This document shows positions 1-7,288 of a stretch of 64,000 nucleotides of DNA, in pieces (position 1 is the first letter of the stretch; the number at the start of each line of letters is the position of its first letter). The stretch is from Ramlibacter sp. (GTDB taxonomy: Bacteria > Pseudomonadota > Gammaproteobacteria > Burkholderiales > Burkholderiaceae_C), in contig JAHBZM010000001.1 of the NCBI GenBank assembly GCA_019635435.1, positions 3,472,001 to 3,536,000 on the forward strand, read 5' to 3'. The translations under genes and the position numbers were made by a program. The notes under the pieces are model-generated. The model worked only from the letters and a program-made list of their open reading frames with translations. It had not been told where the DNA came from and ran no database searches.

Positions 1-555
1 CGGCTGCCAGTCGACCGTGATGCGCCGCGCTGGCAGGTCCACGCCGTCCACAAAGGCGGCCACGAAGGGAATCATGCGCTCCAGCGTCTTGCCATCGGCC
101 TCCTGCTCGAGCACCAGCACCGTCTGAGGGCCGGTGGACATCAGGTCCTTGACCACGCCAAGCGGCACACCCTCGCGGTTGACCACGTCCAGCCCGATCA
201 GGTCCACCCAGTAGTACTCGTCGGGGCTGGCGGTGGGAAAGCTGGAGCGCGGCACAAAAATGCGCGCGCCCCTGAGCGCCTCGGCCGCCGTGCGGTCATC
301 GACCTCGTGCGCGCTGGCCACCACGGTGTCGGAATGGTCCTTGGCCTCACGCACCCGCAACAGGGCCGTGCCGGTGAACGTCCTGGCGCCACGTTCAGAC
401 GGCTGCAGGTACCAGCGGCGGGATGAAAAAAGCGCCTCGGGCGAGGCGCTGTGGGGCAGGACCTTGAACCAGCCCTTGATGCCCCAGGCATCCAGGATGC
501 GCCCGACTTCGACAGCGTCCGCCGGCAGTTCGGCGGGCTCCAGCCCGGGCAACAT
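1..555 (-). CDS. rimM: RimM, 16S rRNA processing protein (3' end cut by window edge)
   Basis: Assembly factor of the 30S subunit that binds ribosomal protein S19 and assists 16S rRNA processing. The 185 codons present run from an ATG at 555 to the first base of the window, where the reading frame is still open; the last visible residues (ITVDWQP) are typical of the end of the RimM PRC-barrel domain, so only a few codons are missing. Near the N-terminus VGRILDAWGIKGWFKV is the family's first signature, and YYWVDLIGLDV lies at the start of the PRC barrel. It starts 6 bases downstream of the rpsP stop on the same strand, the usual rpsP-rimM-trmD-rplS arrangement. Confidence 0.95.
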   Translation of the reverse strand, partial: MLPGLEPAELPADAVEVGRILDAWGIKGWFKVLPHSASPEALFSSRRWYLQPSERGARTFTGTALLRVREAKDHSDTVVASAHEVDDRTAAEALRGARIFVPRSSFPTASPDEYYWVDLIGLDVVNREGVPLGVVKDLMSTGPQTVLVLEQEADGKTLERMIPFVAAFVDGVDLPARRITVDWQP

Positions 556-561
556 CGGGAA

Positions 562-813
562 TCAGGCCGCCTTGGCGGCAGCCTGCTTGATCAGGCGCTC
601 CACGGTGGGAGACGCCTGGGCGCCCACGCCGCGCCAGTAGGTCAGGCGGTCCTGGGCAATGCGGATGCCTTCCTCGTTTTCCTTGGCGCCGGGGTTGTAG
701 AAACCGATGCGCTCGATGAAGCGGCCGTCACGGCGCACGCGCTTGTCAGCCACAACGATGTTGAAGAAAGGACGGGCCTTGGCACCGCCGCGGGAAAGTC
801 GAATGACGACCAT
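562..813 (-). CDS. rpsP: 30S ribosomal protein S16
   Basis: Small-subunit ribosomal protein S16, 83 residues, the normal length. The sequence opens MVVIRLSRGGAKARPFFNIV and carries the RRDGRFIERIGFYNP core that is diagnostic of the family. It is first in the ribosomal operon and is followed 6 bases later by rimM. Upstream on the minus strand an AAAGGAT sequence sits about 7 bases before the ATG as a ribosome binding site. The promoter should lie in 814-935, which it shares with a divergent acetyltransferase gene; no clear -35/-10 pair was identified there. Confidence 0.98.
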   Translation of the reverse strand: MVVIRLSRGGAKARPFFNIVVADKRVRRDGRFIERIGFYNPGAKENEEGIRIAQDRLTYWRGVGAQASPTVERLIKQAAAKAA

Positions 814-935
814 GATTTATCCTTTGGGTGGACTGGAATGTGACTTCCGGTAATCTCCCAGCGTTGAGACACGCGACATGGCCACCCGGCCAGCGACACG
901 CTGAAAAGCTTTCCATTATATCAACTTCGGGTTTT

Positions 936-1463
936 ATGCCTAATATCCGCGCCAGCACCGATGCCGACCTGCCCGCCATCACCGCGATTTACGCCCACCA
1001 TGTGCTGCATGGCACGGGCACTTTCGAGACCACCCCGCCCACCGAAACCGAGATGACCGGCCGGCGCGCCGACGTGCTGGCCAAGGGGCTGCCCTGGCTC
1101 GTCATCGAGGACGCAGGCCAGGTGCTGGGCTTTGCCTATTGCCAGTGGTTCAAGCCCCGGCCCGCCTACCGTTTCTCGGCCGAGGACTCGATTTACCTGG
1201 CCCCGGACGCTGGCGGCCGGGGGCTGGGCCGCGCCCTGCTCGCCGCGCTGGTCGAGCAGGCCACCGCGGCCGGGGTGCGCAAGCTGATCGCCGTGATTGG
1301 CGACTCCGCCAACGCCGGCTCGGTGGGCGTTCACCGCGCGCTGGGCTTCAGCGAAGTGGGCGTGCTCAAGTCCTGCGGCTGGAAATTCGGCCGCTGGCTG
1401 GACGTGGTGCTGATGGACAAATTCATTGGCGCCGGCGACGCCACACCGGCGGAGCCCTCATGA
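936..1463 (+). CDS. GNAT-family N-acetyltransferase, phosphinothricin/methionine-sulfoximine type
   Basis: Predicted 175-residue acetyl-CoA dependent N-acetyltransferase of the Pat/MnaT (YncA) branch. It begins IRASTDADLPAITAIYAHHV, contains the typical TFETTPPT segment, the acetyl-CoA loop DAGGRGLGRALLAAL around residue 90 and the ending SCGWKFGRWLDVVLMDK seen in this subfamily. The ATG at 936 matches the start of homologues; an upstream in-frame ATG at 828 would add 36 residues with no family similarity and overlap the rpsP promoter region. Known relatives acetylate phosphinothricin, methionine sulfoximine or related amino acids; the true substrate cannot be told. The stop overlaps the next ATG (ATGA), so the two genes are probably translated together. 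Confidence 0.88.
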   Translation: MPNIRASTDADLPAITAIYAHHVLHGTGTFETTPPTETEMTGRRADVLAKGLPWLVIEDAGQVLGFAYCQWFKPRPAYRFSAEDSIYLAPDAGGRGLGRALLAALVEQATAAGVRKLIAVIGDSANAGSVGVHRALGFSEVGVLKSCGWKFGRWLDVVLMDKFIGAGDATPAEPS

Positions 1464-1906
1464 AAAACAAGACCCTCGCAGCCTGGCTGACCTTTGTGGG
1501 CGGCCCGATCGGGCTGCACCGCTTCTACCTGAAGGGTTGGGGCGACCTGCTGGGCTGGGCCCTGCCCATCCCGACGGCGCTGGGCATCTATGGCATGGAG
1601 CGGGTGCAGCAGTACGGGCTGGACGACCCCTGGAGCTGGGTGCTGATTCCGCTTTTGGGCTTCACCATCGCGGGCTGCGCGCTCAACGCCATCATCTATG
1701 GCCTGATGACGCCCGAGAAATGGAACGCCCGATTCAACCCGTCGGCCCCCGCCGACGCCGCGCCCGGCCACACCCACTGGCTGACCATCGGTGCCATCGT
1801 GCTGGCCCTGCTGGTGGGCACCACGGTGCTGATGGCCAGCATTGCCTTCAGCTTCCAGCGCTACTTTGAATACCAGGTCGACGAGGCCCGCAAGATCAGC
1901 CAGTGA
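1460..1906 (+). CDS. TM2-type membrane protein
   Basis: 148-residue inner-membrane protein. The N-terminus (WLTFVGGPIGLHRFYLKG) is the TM2 motif: a hydrophobic helix, then a Gly-rich turn with the conserved HRFYL. About four hydrophobic stretches are visible (roughly residues 5-20, 27-45, 57-78 and 105-128), ending in a short polar tail. The start ATG overlaps the stop of the acetyltransferase gene (ATGA). TM2 proteins have no established common biochemical function, and none is proposed here. It faces the pit gene tail to tail with a 6-base gap. Confidence 0.75.
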   Translation: MKNKTLAAWLTFVGGPIGLHRFYLKGWGDLLGWALPIPTALGIYGMERVQQYGLDDPWSWVLIPLLGFTIAGCALNAIIYGLMTPEKWNARFNPSAPADAAPGHTHWLTIGAIVLALLVGTTVLMASIAFSFQRYFEYQVDEARKISQ

Positions 1907-1912
1907 CCTCGG

Positions 1913-2923
1913 TCAGAAAATCTGCAGGCTGACCCAGTAGGAAATGGCCGCCACGAAGGCGGCGGCCGGGATCGTGAAGATCCAGGCCCAGACGATGTTG
2001 CCCGCCACGCCCCAGCGCACGGCCGAGGCCCGCTGGGCCGAGCCCACGCCCACGATGGCGCCGGTGATGGTGTGGGTGGTGGACACCGGAATGCCCAGCC
2101 CGGTCGCGAGGAACAGCGTGATGGCGCCGCCCGTCTCGGCGCAGAAGCCGCCCACCGGCTTGAGCTTGGTGATCTTCTGCCCCATGGTCTTGACGATGCG
2201 CCAGCCGCCAAACATGGTGCCGGCCGCAATCGCGGTGTAGCAGCTCACGATGACCCAGGCCGGCGGTGATTTGTCGCCGGCCGCGGTGTAGCCCGTGGCA
2301 ATCAGCAGCATCCAGATGATGCCGATGGTCTTCTGCGCGTCATTGCCGCCATGGCCCAGGCTGTAGGCGCCAGCCGAAACCAGCTGCAGCCGCCGGAACC
2401 AGCCATCGACCCGCGACGGCGTGGCGCGCCGGAAACCCCAGGCCACCAGCACCATCATCAGCGAACCCAGCAGAAAGCCCAGCAGCGGCGAGACAAAGAT
2501 GAAGGCCACCGTCTTGAGAATGCCCGCCGACACCAGCGCGCCCGACCCGGCCTTGGCCATCACCGCGCCCACGATGCCGCCGATCAGCGCATGCGACGAG
2601 CTGCTGGGAATGCCGTAATACCAGGTCAGCAGGTTCCAGGTGATGGCGCCCACCAGCGCGCCAAACACCACGTGCACATCCACCACGCCCGGGTGCACGA
2701 TGCCCTTGCCCACGGTGGCCGCCACGCTCAGGTGGAAGACAAAGATGGCGATCAGGTTGAAGAACGCCGCGAACAGCACCGCGTGCGCGGGCTTCAGCAC
2801 GCCCGTGGACACCACCGTGGCGATGGAGTTGGCTGCATCGTGGAAGCCGTTCATGAAGTCGAACGCCAGAGCCAGCGCCACCAGCAGGAGGATGACCCAC
2901 AGGGCCACTTGTACCGTTGCCAT
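1913..2923 (-). CDS. pit: Inorganic phosphate transporter, Pit family
   Basis: 336-residue polytopic inner-membrane Pi transporter of the PitA/PiT family, which moves metal-phosphate with protons. Both family repeats are visible: FDFMNGFHDAANSIAT with the GxNDAANxxA-like signature near residue 22, and GGNDAQKTIGI near residue 195, plus SSSHALIGGIVGA and STTHTITGAIVGVG in the two half-repeats. At about 335 residues it is the short bacterial form without the long central loop of E. coli PitA. It lies 18 bases downstream of the DUF47 gene on the same strand, the common orfA-pit arrangement, and probably shares its promoter and the PhoB-box-like site at 3611-3639. Confidence 0.95.
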   Translation of the reverse strand: MATVQVALWVILLLVALALAFDFMNGFHDAANSIATVVSTGVLKPAHAVLFAAFFNLIAIFVFHLSVAATVGKGIVHPGVVDVHVVFGALVGAITWNLLTWYYGIPSSSSHALIGGIVGAVMAKAGSGALVSAGILKTVAFIFVSPLLGFLLGSLMMVLVAWGFRRATPSRVDGWFRRLQLVSAGAYSLGHGGNDAQKTIGIIWMLLIATGYTAAGDKSPPAWVIVSCYTAIAAGTMFGGWRIVKTMGQKITKLKPVGGFCAETGGAITLFLATGLGIPVSTTHTITGAIVGVGSAQRASAVRWGVAGNIVWAWIFTIPAAAFVAAISYWVSLQIF

Positions 2924-2941
2924 GCCGTGCCTTCTGCGCGG

Positions 2942-3589
2942 TCAGGAGTTCTCGAGGACGATGCCCTCGATCAGGTTGGCCACGTCCTCGCACTTGTCGG
3001 TGATGGTCTCCAGCAGCTCGTAGATGGCCTTGAGCTTGATGACCTCGCGCACGTCGGGCTCCTCGCGAAACAGCTTGCTCATGGCGCTGCGCATCACGCG
3101 GTCGGCATCGGATTCGAGCTTGTCGATCTCCTCGCAGGTCTTCAGGGCGGCTTCGGCTGTGCTCGGGTCGGCGATCTTGTCCAGCAGCTTGACGGCGTCG
3201 GCCACGCGCTCACAGCACTTCACGCTCAGGTCGGTCAGGCGCGTGATTTCCTCGGTCATGTGCCGCACGTCATACAGCGCCATGGTCTCTGCCGAATCCT
3301 GGATCAGGTCGGCCACATCGTCCATGGTGTTGATCAGCTTGTGGATCTGGTCGCGGTCGATCGGGGTGATGAACGTCTTGTGCAGCATCTTGTTGACGTC
3401 ATGCGTCACACGGTCGGCGGCACGTTCGGCGTTGTCCACGTCACGGTTGTACTGCTCGCGCAGATGCGGGTCGTTGTAGTTGGCCACCAGTTGCGAAAAG
3501 GCGCGCGCCGCCTCCACGATGCGGTCCGCATGCTGGTTGAACATCTCGAAAAAATTGCCTTCGCGGGGCATCAGCTTGCCAAACAGCAT
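2942..3589 (-). CDS. DUF47-family protein, Pit accessory/regulator
   Basis: 215-residue cytoplasmic protein of the DUF47 (PhoU-like, all-helical) family. It begins MLFGKLMPREGNFFEMFNQH, the typical FxxLMPREGxFF family start, and is helical and highly charged throughout. DUF47 proteins are nearly always encoded just upstream of low-affinity Pit transporters and are thought to modulate them; in Sinorhizobium meliloti the homologous orfA-pit operon is repressed by PhoB. Here pit follows after 18 bases. A PhoB-box-like array lies 22-50 bases upstream of the ATG. An SD-like TGGAGTGA precedes the start. Confidence 0.9.
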   Translation of the reverse strand: MLFGKLMPREGNFFEMFNQHADRIVEAARAFSQLVANYNDPHLREQYNRDVDNAERAADRVTHDVNKMLHKTFITPIDRDQIHKLINTMDDVADLIQDSAETMALYDVRHMTEEITRLTDLSVKCCERVADAVKLLDKIADPSTAEAALKTCEEIDKLESDADRVMRSAMSKLFREEPDVREVIKLKAIYELLETITDKCEDVANLIEGIVLENS

Positions 3590-3610
3590 CGCTCACTCCA
3601 GGGGGGAGAC

Positions 3611-3639
3611 ATGTCAGAAATATGACGTTCTTGTGACAG
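3611..3639 (-). promoter_or_regulatory. PhoB-box-like direct repeats upstream of the DUF47-pit operon
   Basis: Read on the minus strand the site is three 7-bp half-sites at 11-bp steps: CTGTCAC, ACGTCAT and CTGACAT, separated by AAGA and ATTT. This matches the Pho-box plan (CTGTCAT, four A/T-rich bases, repeat) with one to three mismatches per half-site. It ends only 22 bases before the start codon, too close for a classical activated promoter with a -10 downstream, which would suit repression of pit by PhoB under phosphate limitation. The pattern is seen directly; binding by PhoB is inferred. Confidence 0.5.
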
Positions 3640-3694
3640 CCCACGAGTTTAACCGCCGGCCTGGCCGGCCCCTCCGCAGCCTTTCAGCCGCCGT

Positions 3695-4063
3695 TCAGGC
3701 GCTGCGGAAGATGAAATACACGGCGCCCACCATGCACAGGCCAGCCCAGAGGTAGTCCAGCTTGAGCGGCTCCTTCAGGTAGAACAGCGTGAACGGCACG
3801 AACACGGTCAGCGTGATCACCTCCTGCATGATCTTGAGCTGGCCCACGCTCAGGCCGGCCTGCTGGAAGCCGATGCGGTTGGCCGGCACCTGCAGCAGGT
3901 ATTCAAACAGGGCAATGCCCCAGCTGACCAGCGCCGCCGCGTACCAGGGCGCGGTGGCCAGGCTGCGCAGGTGGCCGTACCAGGCGAACGTCATGAAAAC
4001 GTTGGAGGCCACCAGCAGCACAATCGCCTGCAATGGCAACGGGATGGATTGAAGCGCAGTCAT
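3695..4063 (-). CDS. DUF486 / DMT-superfamily small membrane protein
   Basis: 122-residue protein with four hydrophobic helices, the size and pattern of the DUF486 family (small drug/metabolite-transporter-like). Recognisable features are SNVFMTFAWYGHLRS near residue 22, WGIALFEYLLQVPANRIG in the middle and FVPFTLFYLKEPLKLDYLWAGLCMVGAVYF at the C-terminal half (shown here only as the family hallmark PFTLFYLKEPL). The substrate is unknown. The ATG at 4063 was chosen over a possible longer start at 4090 because it gives the family N-terminus; this ATG and the ATG of the divergent pseudouridine synthase share the tetranucleotide CATG at 4061-4064. Confidence 0.82.
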   Translation of the reverse strand: MTALQSIPLPLQAIVLLVASNVFMTFAWYGHLRSLATAPWYAAALVSWGIALFEYLLQVPANRIGFQQAGLSVGQLKIMQEVITLTVFVPFTLFYLKEPLKLDYLWAGLCMVGAVYFIFRSA

Positions 4064-4718
4064 GGCGAAATTATCAGCGGACGGGATCATTCATGCGGAC
4101 GACGGGCTGGTGGTGGCGGACAAGCCCGCCGGCCTGCTGTGCGTGCCCGGGCGCGGCGCCGACAAGCAGGACTGCCTGTCGGCACGGGTGCAGGCCCGCT
4201 TCCCCGACGCCCTGGTGGTGCACCGGCTCGACATGGCCACCTCGGGCCTGTGCGTGATGGCGCGCGGCGCGGCGGCCCAGCGCCGCCTGAGCATGGCGTT
4301 TGCCCAGCGTGAAGTGAGCAAGCGCTACGTTGCCGTGGTCCACGGCCAGCTGGCGGCGCCACCCACCGCTGACGGCTGGGGCACCATCGACCTGCCACTG
4401 ATCGCCGACTGGCCCAACCGCCCGCTGAGCAAGGTCGACCCGGTCCATGGCAAACCCAGCGTCACCCGTTGGCGCGTGCTGGCGCATGACGCGGCGGCCG
4501 GCACCACCCGGCTGGAGCTCGAACCCGTGACCGGCCGCAGCCACCAGCTGCGCCTGCACCTGCAGGCCACGGGCCACCCCATCCTGGGCGATACCCTGTA
4601 TGCACCCGCGGCCGTGCAGGCCCTGGCGCCGCGCCTGCTGCTGCACGCCAGCGCCATCACCCTGCCCGACCCGCACAGTGGCCAGCCCGTTTCGTTCCGC
4701 AGCCCCGCGCCGTTCTGA
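4062..4718 (+). CDS. RluA-family pseudouridine synthase
   Basis: 218-residue enzyme that isomerises uridine to pseudouridine in RNA. The catalytic motif HRLDMATSGL is at about residue 54-63, with Asp as the catalytic residue, preceded by ADKPAGLLCVPGRG and followed by ITGRSHQLR-like VTGRSHQLRLH and GHPILGDTLY, which line the active site. There is no S4 domain, and the length equals that of RluA (about 219 residues), which modifies 23S rRNA position 746 and some tRNAs; whether this is the RluA orthologue or a paralogue is not certain. The start overlaps head-to-head with the DUF486 gene. Confidence 0.88.
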   Translation: MAKLSADGIIHADDGLVVADKPAGLLCVPGRGADKQDCLSARVQARFPDALVVHRLDMATSGLCVMARGAAAQRRLSMAFAQREVSKRYVAVVHGQLAAPPTADGWGTIDLPLIADWPNRPLSKVDPVHGKPSVTRWRVLAHDAAAGTTRLELEPVTGRSHQLRLHLQATGHPILGDTLYAPAAVQALAPRLLLHASAITLPDPHSGQPVSFRSPAPF

Positions 4719-4772
4719 GCGGAACTCCGGCGCGGCGCCGGCATCTCACCTCCAGCCCCCAAGGAGTCCGCC

Positions 4773-5405
4773 ATGCCCCCGCATCCTGCCTTGCCGACCC
4801 GGCGCACCGTGACGGCGGCGCTGGTGGCCCTGCCCGCGGTCTGGACCGGCGCCCGTGCCCAGGCCATCAACGGGCGCCGCGCCACCCCCGCGCAAACGGA
4901 AGGCCCGTACTACCCGGTCACGGTGCCGCCCGACTCAGACCCCGACCTGCTGCGCAACGGCGCGCTGCCAGCCTACGGCGCCGGCCAGCCGATCTGGCTG
5001 GAGGGCACGGTGTCCGACCTGCAGGGCCAGCCCGTGCGCGGCGCGCAGGTTGAAATCTGGCAATGCGACGAGGCCGGCCACTACCACCACCCGGGCGACG
5101 GCAACCGCGCCGACCCGGCCTTCCAGGGCTTTGGCCGGGTTGCCGTGGGCCCGGACGGCAGCTACCGCTTTCGCACCATCAAGCCCGTGCCCTACACCGG
5201 GCGGACCCCGCACATCCATGTGAAGGTGCGGCTCGCGCGCCGCGAGCTGCTGACGACCCAGCTCTATGTGGCCGGTGAGCCCGGCAACGAGCGCGACTTT
5301 CTCTGGCGCCAGCTGCCGCCCCAGGACCGCGCCGCGCTGACCCGCGCGTTCCAGCCCGGCCCCGACGGCTTGCACGTGAACTTTCCACTCATCGTCACGG
5401 CCTGA
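4773..5405 (+). CDS. Secreted intradiol ring-cleavage dioxygenase-like protein
   Basis: 210-residue protein of the protocatechuate 3,4-dioxygenase beta/catechol dioxygenase fold. The N-terminus has TRRTVTAALVALP, a twin-arginine-like export signal ending about residue 31 (ARAQ). The conserved start TPAQTEGPYYP provides the first Tyr ligand; GQPVRGAQVEIWQCDEAGHY is the beta-sandwich hallmark; PYTGRTPHIHVKV provides the second Tyr, the Arg and the two His ligands of the non-haem Fe(III). All four iron ligands are therefore present. Cytoplasmic relatives cleave catechols, while exported single-subunit relatives are poorly characterised. A good ribosome site (AAGGAG) lies 9 bases before the ATG. 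Confidence 0.85.
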   Translation: MPPHPALPTRRTVTAALVALPAVWTGARAQAINGRRATPAQTEGPYYPVTVPPDSDPDLLRNGALPAYGAGQPIWLEGTVSDLQGQPVRGAQVEIWQCDEAGHYHHPGDGNRADPAFQGFGRVAVGPDGSYRFRTIKPVPYTGRTPHIHVKVRLARRELLTTQLYVAGEPGNERDFLWRQLPPQDRAALTRAFQPGPDGLHVNFPLIVTA

Positions 5406-5429
5406 GCCCGTGCCCGCTACGATGCGGGC

Positions 5430-6191
5430 ATGACCCCACACCACCTCACCATCCTCACCGGCGCCTCGCGCGGCATGGGCCTGGCCATGGCCGGCCAGCT
5501 GCTGGACGCTGGCCACCACCTGCTGTGCATCTCGCGCAAGACCAGCGAGGCGCTGGACGCGAAGGCGCGCGCGGCCGGGCTGCCCTGCGAGCAGTGGCCG
5601 CAGGACCTGGCCCGCGCCGAGTCCGCCGCCGCGCTGCTGACGACCTGGCTCAAGACCCAGGACCCGGGCACGCTGGCCTCGGTCACGCTGATCAACAACG
5701 CCGGCCTGCTGCCGCGCATTGCGCCGCTGCCCGAGATCAGCACCGCCGACCTCGTGGAAGCCATGCGCGTGGACCTGGAGGCCCCAATGCTGCTGACCGG
5801 CGCCTTCCTGGGCGCCACGGCCGACTGGGCCTGCCCGCGCAAGGTGCTGAACATCTCTTCGGGGCTGGGCCGGCGCGCCATGGCCGCCCAGGCCGCCTAC
5901 TGCGCGGCCAAGGCCGGCATGGACCATTTCAGCCGCTGCGTGGCGCTGGAAGAGGCCAGCCGCGCCAACGGCGCGCGCATCTGCTCGCTGGCGCCCGGCG
6001 TGATCGACACCGACATGCAGGTGCAGCTGCGTGGCGCGAGCACCGCCAGCTTCCCCGACATCGGCAACTTCATCGGCCTGAAGGACAAGGGCCTGCTGAG
6101 CTCACCCGAGGACGCCGCGGCCAAGGTGCTGGGCTGGCTGGCCCGGCCCGATTTCGGCGCCAACCCGGTGGCCGACGTGCGCGATCAGTAG
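5430..6191 (+). CDS. Short-chain dehydrogenase/reductase (benzil-reductase-like)
   Basis: 253-residue NAD(P)-dependent SDR. The glycine motif TGASRGMGLAMA is at about residue 10-21, the NNAG motif at about residue 90, and the catalytic Ser-Tyr-Lys set is visible as NISSGLG and AYCAAKAG. The overall look resembles YueD-type ((S)-benzoin-forming) benzil reductases, but the natural substrate cannot be assigned. It starts 24 bases after the dioxygenase stop and may be co-transcribed with it. Its last 7 bases overlap the end of the convergent ppk2 gene. Confidence 0.88.
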   Translation: MTPHHLTILTGASRGMGLAMAGQLLDAGHHLLCISRKTSEALDAKARAAGLPCEQWPQDLARAESAAALLTTWLKTQDPGTLASVTLINNAGLLPRIAPLPEISTADLVEAMRVDLEAPMLLTGAFLGATADWACPRKVLNISSGLGRRAMAAQAAYCAAKAGMDHFSRCVALEEASRANGARICSLAPGVIDTDMQVQLRGASTASFPDIGNFIGLKDKGLLSSPEDAAAKVLGWLARPDFGANPVADVRDQ

Positions 6192-7093
6192 ACCTCGGGC
6201 ACCACCAGCTCCTGCGGCACGGGCCGGCGGGCGTAGTCATCGTGGCGCTCGCGCTCGGGCAGCACCACCGCCGGGCGCTCGGTTTCGCTGTAGGGCATCT
6301 GCTGCAGCAGGTGGTGGATGCAGTTCAGCCGGGCCTTCTTCTTGTCGTCCGCCTGCACCACCCACCAGGGCGCGTCGGGGGTGTGGGTGCGCTCCAGCAT
6401 CACTTCCTTGGCGCGGGTGTATTCCTCCCAGCGCCGGCGTGACTCCAGGTCCATGGGGCTGAGCTTCCACTGCTTGAGCGGGTCATGGATGCGGCCCAGG
6501 AAGCGCAGGTGCTGCTCTTCGTCCGAGATGGAGAACCAGTACTTGATGAGCTGGATGCCCGAGCGCACCAGCATCTTCTCGAATTCGGGCACGCTGCGGA
6601 AGAACTCCTCGTACTGCTCGTCGGTGCAAAAGCCCATCACCCGCTCCACGCCGGCGCGGTTGTACCAGCTGCGGTCAAACAGCACCATCTCGCCGGCCGC
6701 CGGCAGGTGCGACACATAGCGCTGGAAGTACCACTGCGTGCGCTCACGGTCATTGGGCGCGGGCAGCGCGGCCACCCGGGCCACGCGCGGGTTCAGCCGC
6801 TGGGTGATGCGCTTGATCACGCCGCCCTTGCCCGCGGCGTCGCGTCCCTCGAACACAATCACCACCTTGTGGCCGGTGTGCACCACCCAGTCCTGCAGCT
6901 TGACCAGCTCGGCCTGCAGGCGGAACAGCTCGCGGAAATAGCGCTGGCGCTCGGCGCGGTGACCGGCCTCCAGCGAGCCGCCGGCCAGCTCGTCGGCGGT
7001 GCGGTCCTCGCGCTCCATTTCCAGCTCTTCGTCAAAGCTGTCGATCAGGTCGCGGTGGATGCGGGCCAGCAGTTCGTCGTCGCGTGCGGTCAC
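6185..7093 (-). CDS. ppk2: Polyphosphate kinase 2 (PPK2)
   Basis: 302-residue single-domain PPK2, which transfers phosphate between polyphosphate and nucleoside diphosphates (or monophosphates, depending on class). The Walker A loop is FEGRDAAGKGGVIKRI at about residue 100, Walker B is VLFDRSWYNRAGVERVMGF, and the lid segment YWFSISDEEQHLRFLGR follows. An N-terminal charged helical region of about 75 residues precedes the P-loop domain, as in class I enzymes that act on ADP or GDP. It is transcribed away from the CoA-transferase gene. The phosphate uptake pair lies 3.3 kb away, but no operon link is visible. Confidence 0.93.
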   Translation of the reverse strand: MTARDDELLARIHRDLIDSFDEELEMEREDRTADELAGGSLEAGHRAERQRYFRELFRLQAELVKLQDWVVHTGHKVVIVFEGRDAAGKGGVIKRITQRLNPRVARVAALPAPNDRERTQWYFQRYVSHLPAAGEMVLFDRSWYNRAGVERVMGFCTDEQYEEFFRSVPEFEKMLVRSGIQLIKYWFSISDEEQHLRFLGRIHDPLKQWKLSPMDLESRRRWEEYTRAKEVMLERTHTPDAPWWVVQADDKKKARLNCIHHLLQQMPYSETERPAVVLPERERHDDYARRPVPQELVVPEVY

Positions 7094-7194
7094 GGGGAAA
7101 GCCTTTCAGTGGGGTGCCATCAAACCTTCCCACGCTAGCGGTGCTGTGTGGCAGTGGTGTGACACGCTTGCCCGCCGCCAGGTGGTTCGCTCCT

Positions 7195-7251
7195 GAATTG
7201 ATAGCTGACAGTGGCCGCCCCTCCTGGACTCCAGCCTGTTTTGACTTGAAA
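7195..7251 (+). repeat. Dispersed repeat, copy A
   Basis: Intergenic copy of a short repeat found four times in this window. The 29-bp core is 7208-7236 (begins ACAGTGGCCGCCCC, ends TGGACTCCAGCC), preceded by an AATTGATAGCT segment and followed by TGTTTTGACTTGAAA. It lies between ppk2 and the CoA-transferase gene. No transposase or target duplication accompanies it. Confidence 0.8.
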
Positions 7252-7288
7252 CTGGCCCCGCGGCGGGCCTGCCGCTACAGTGGGGGCC

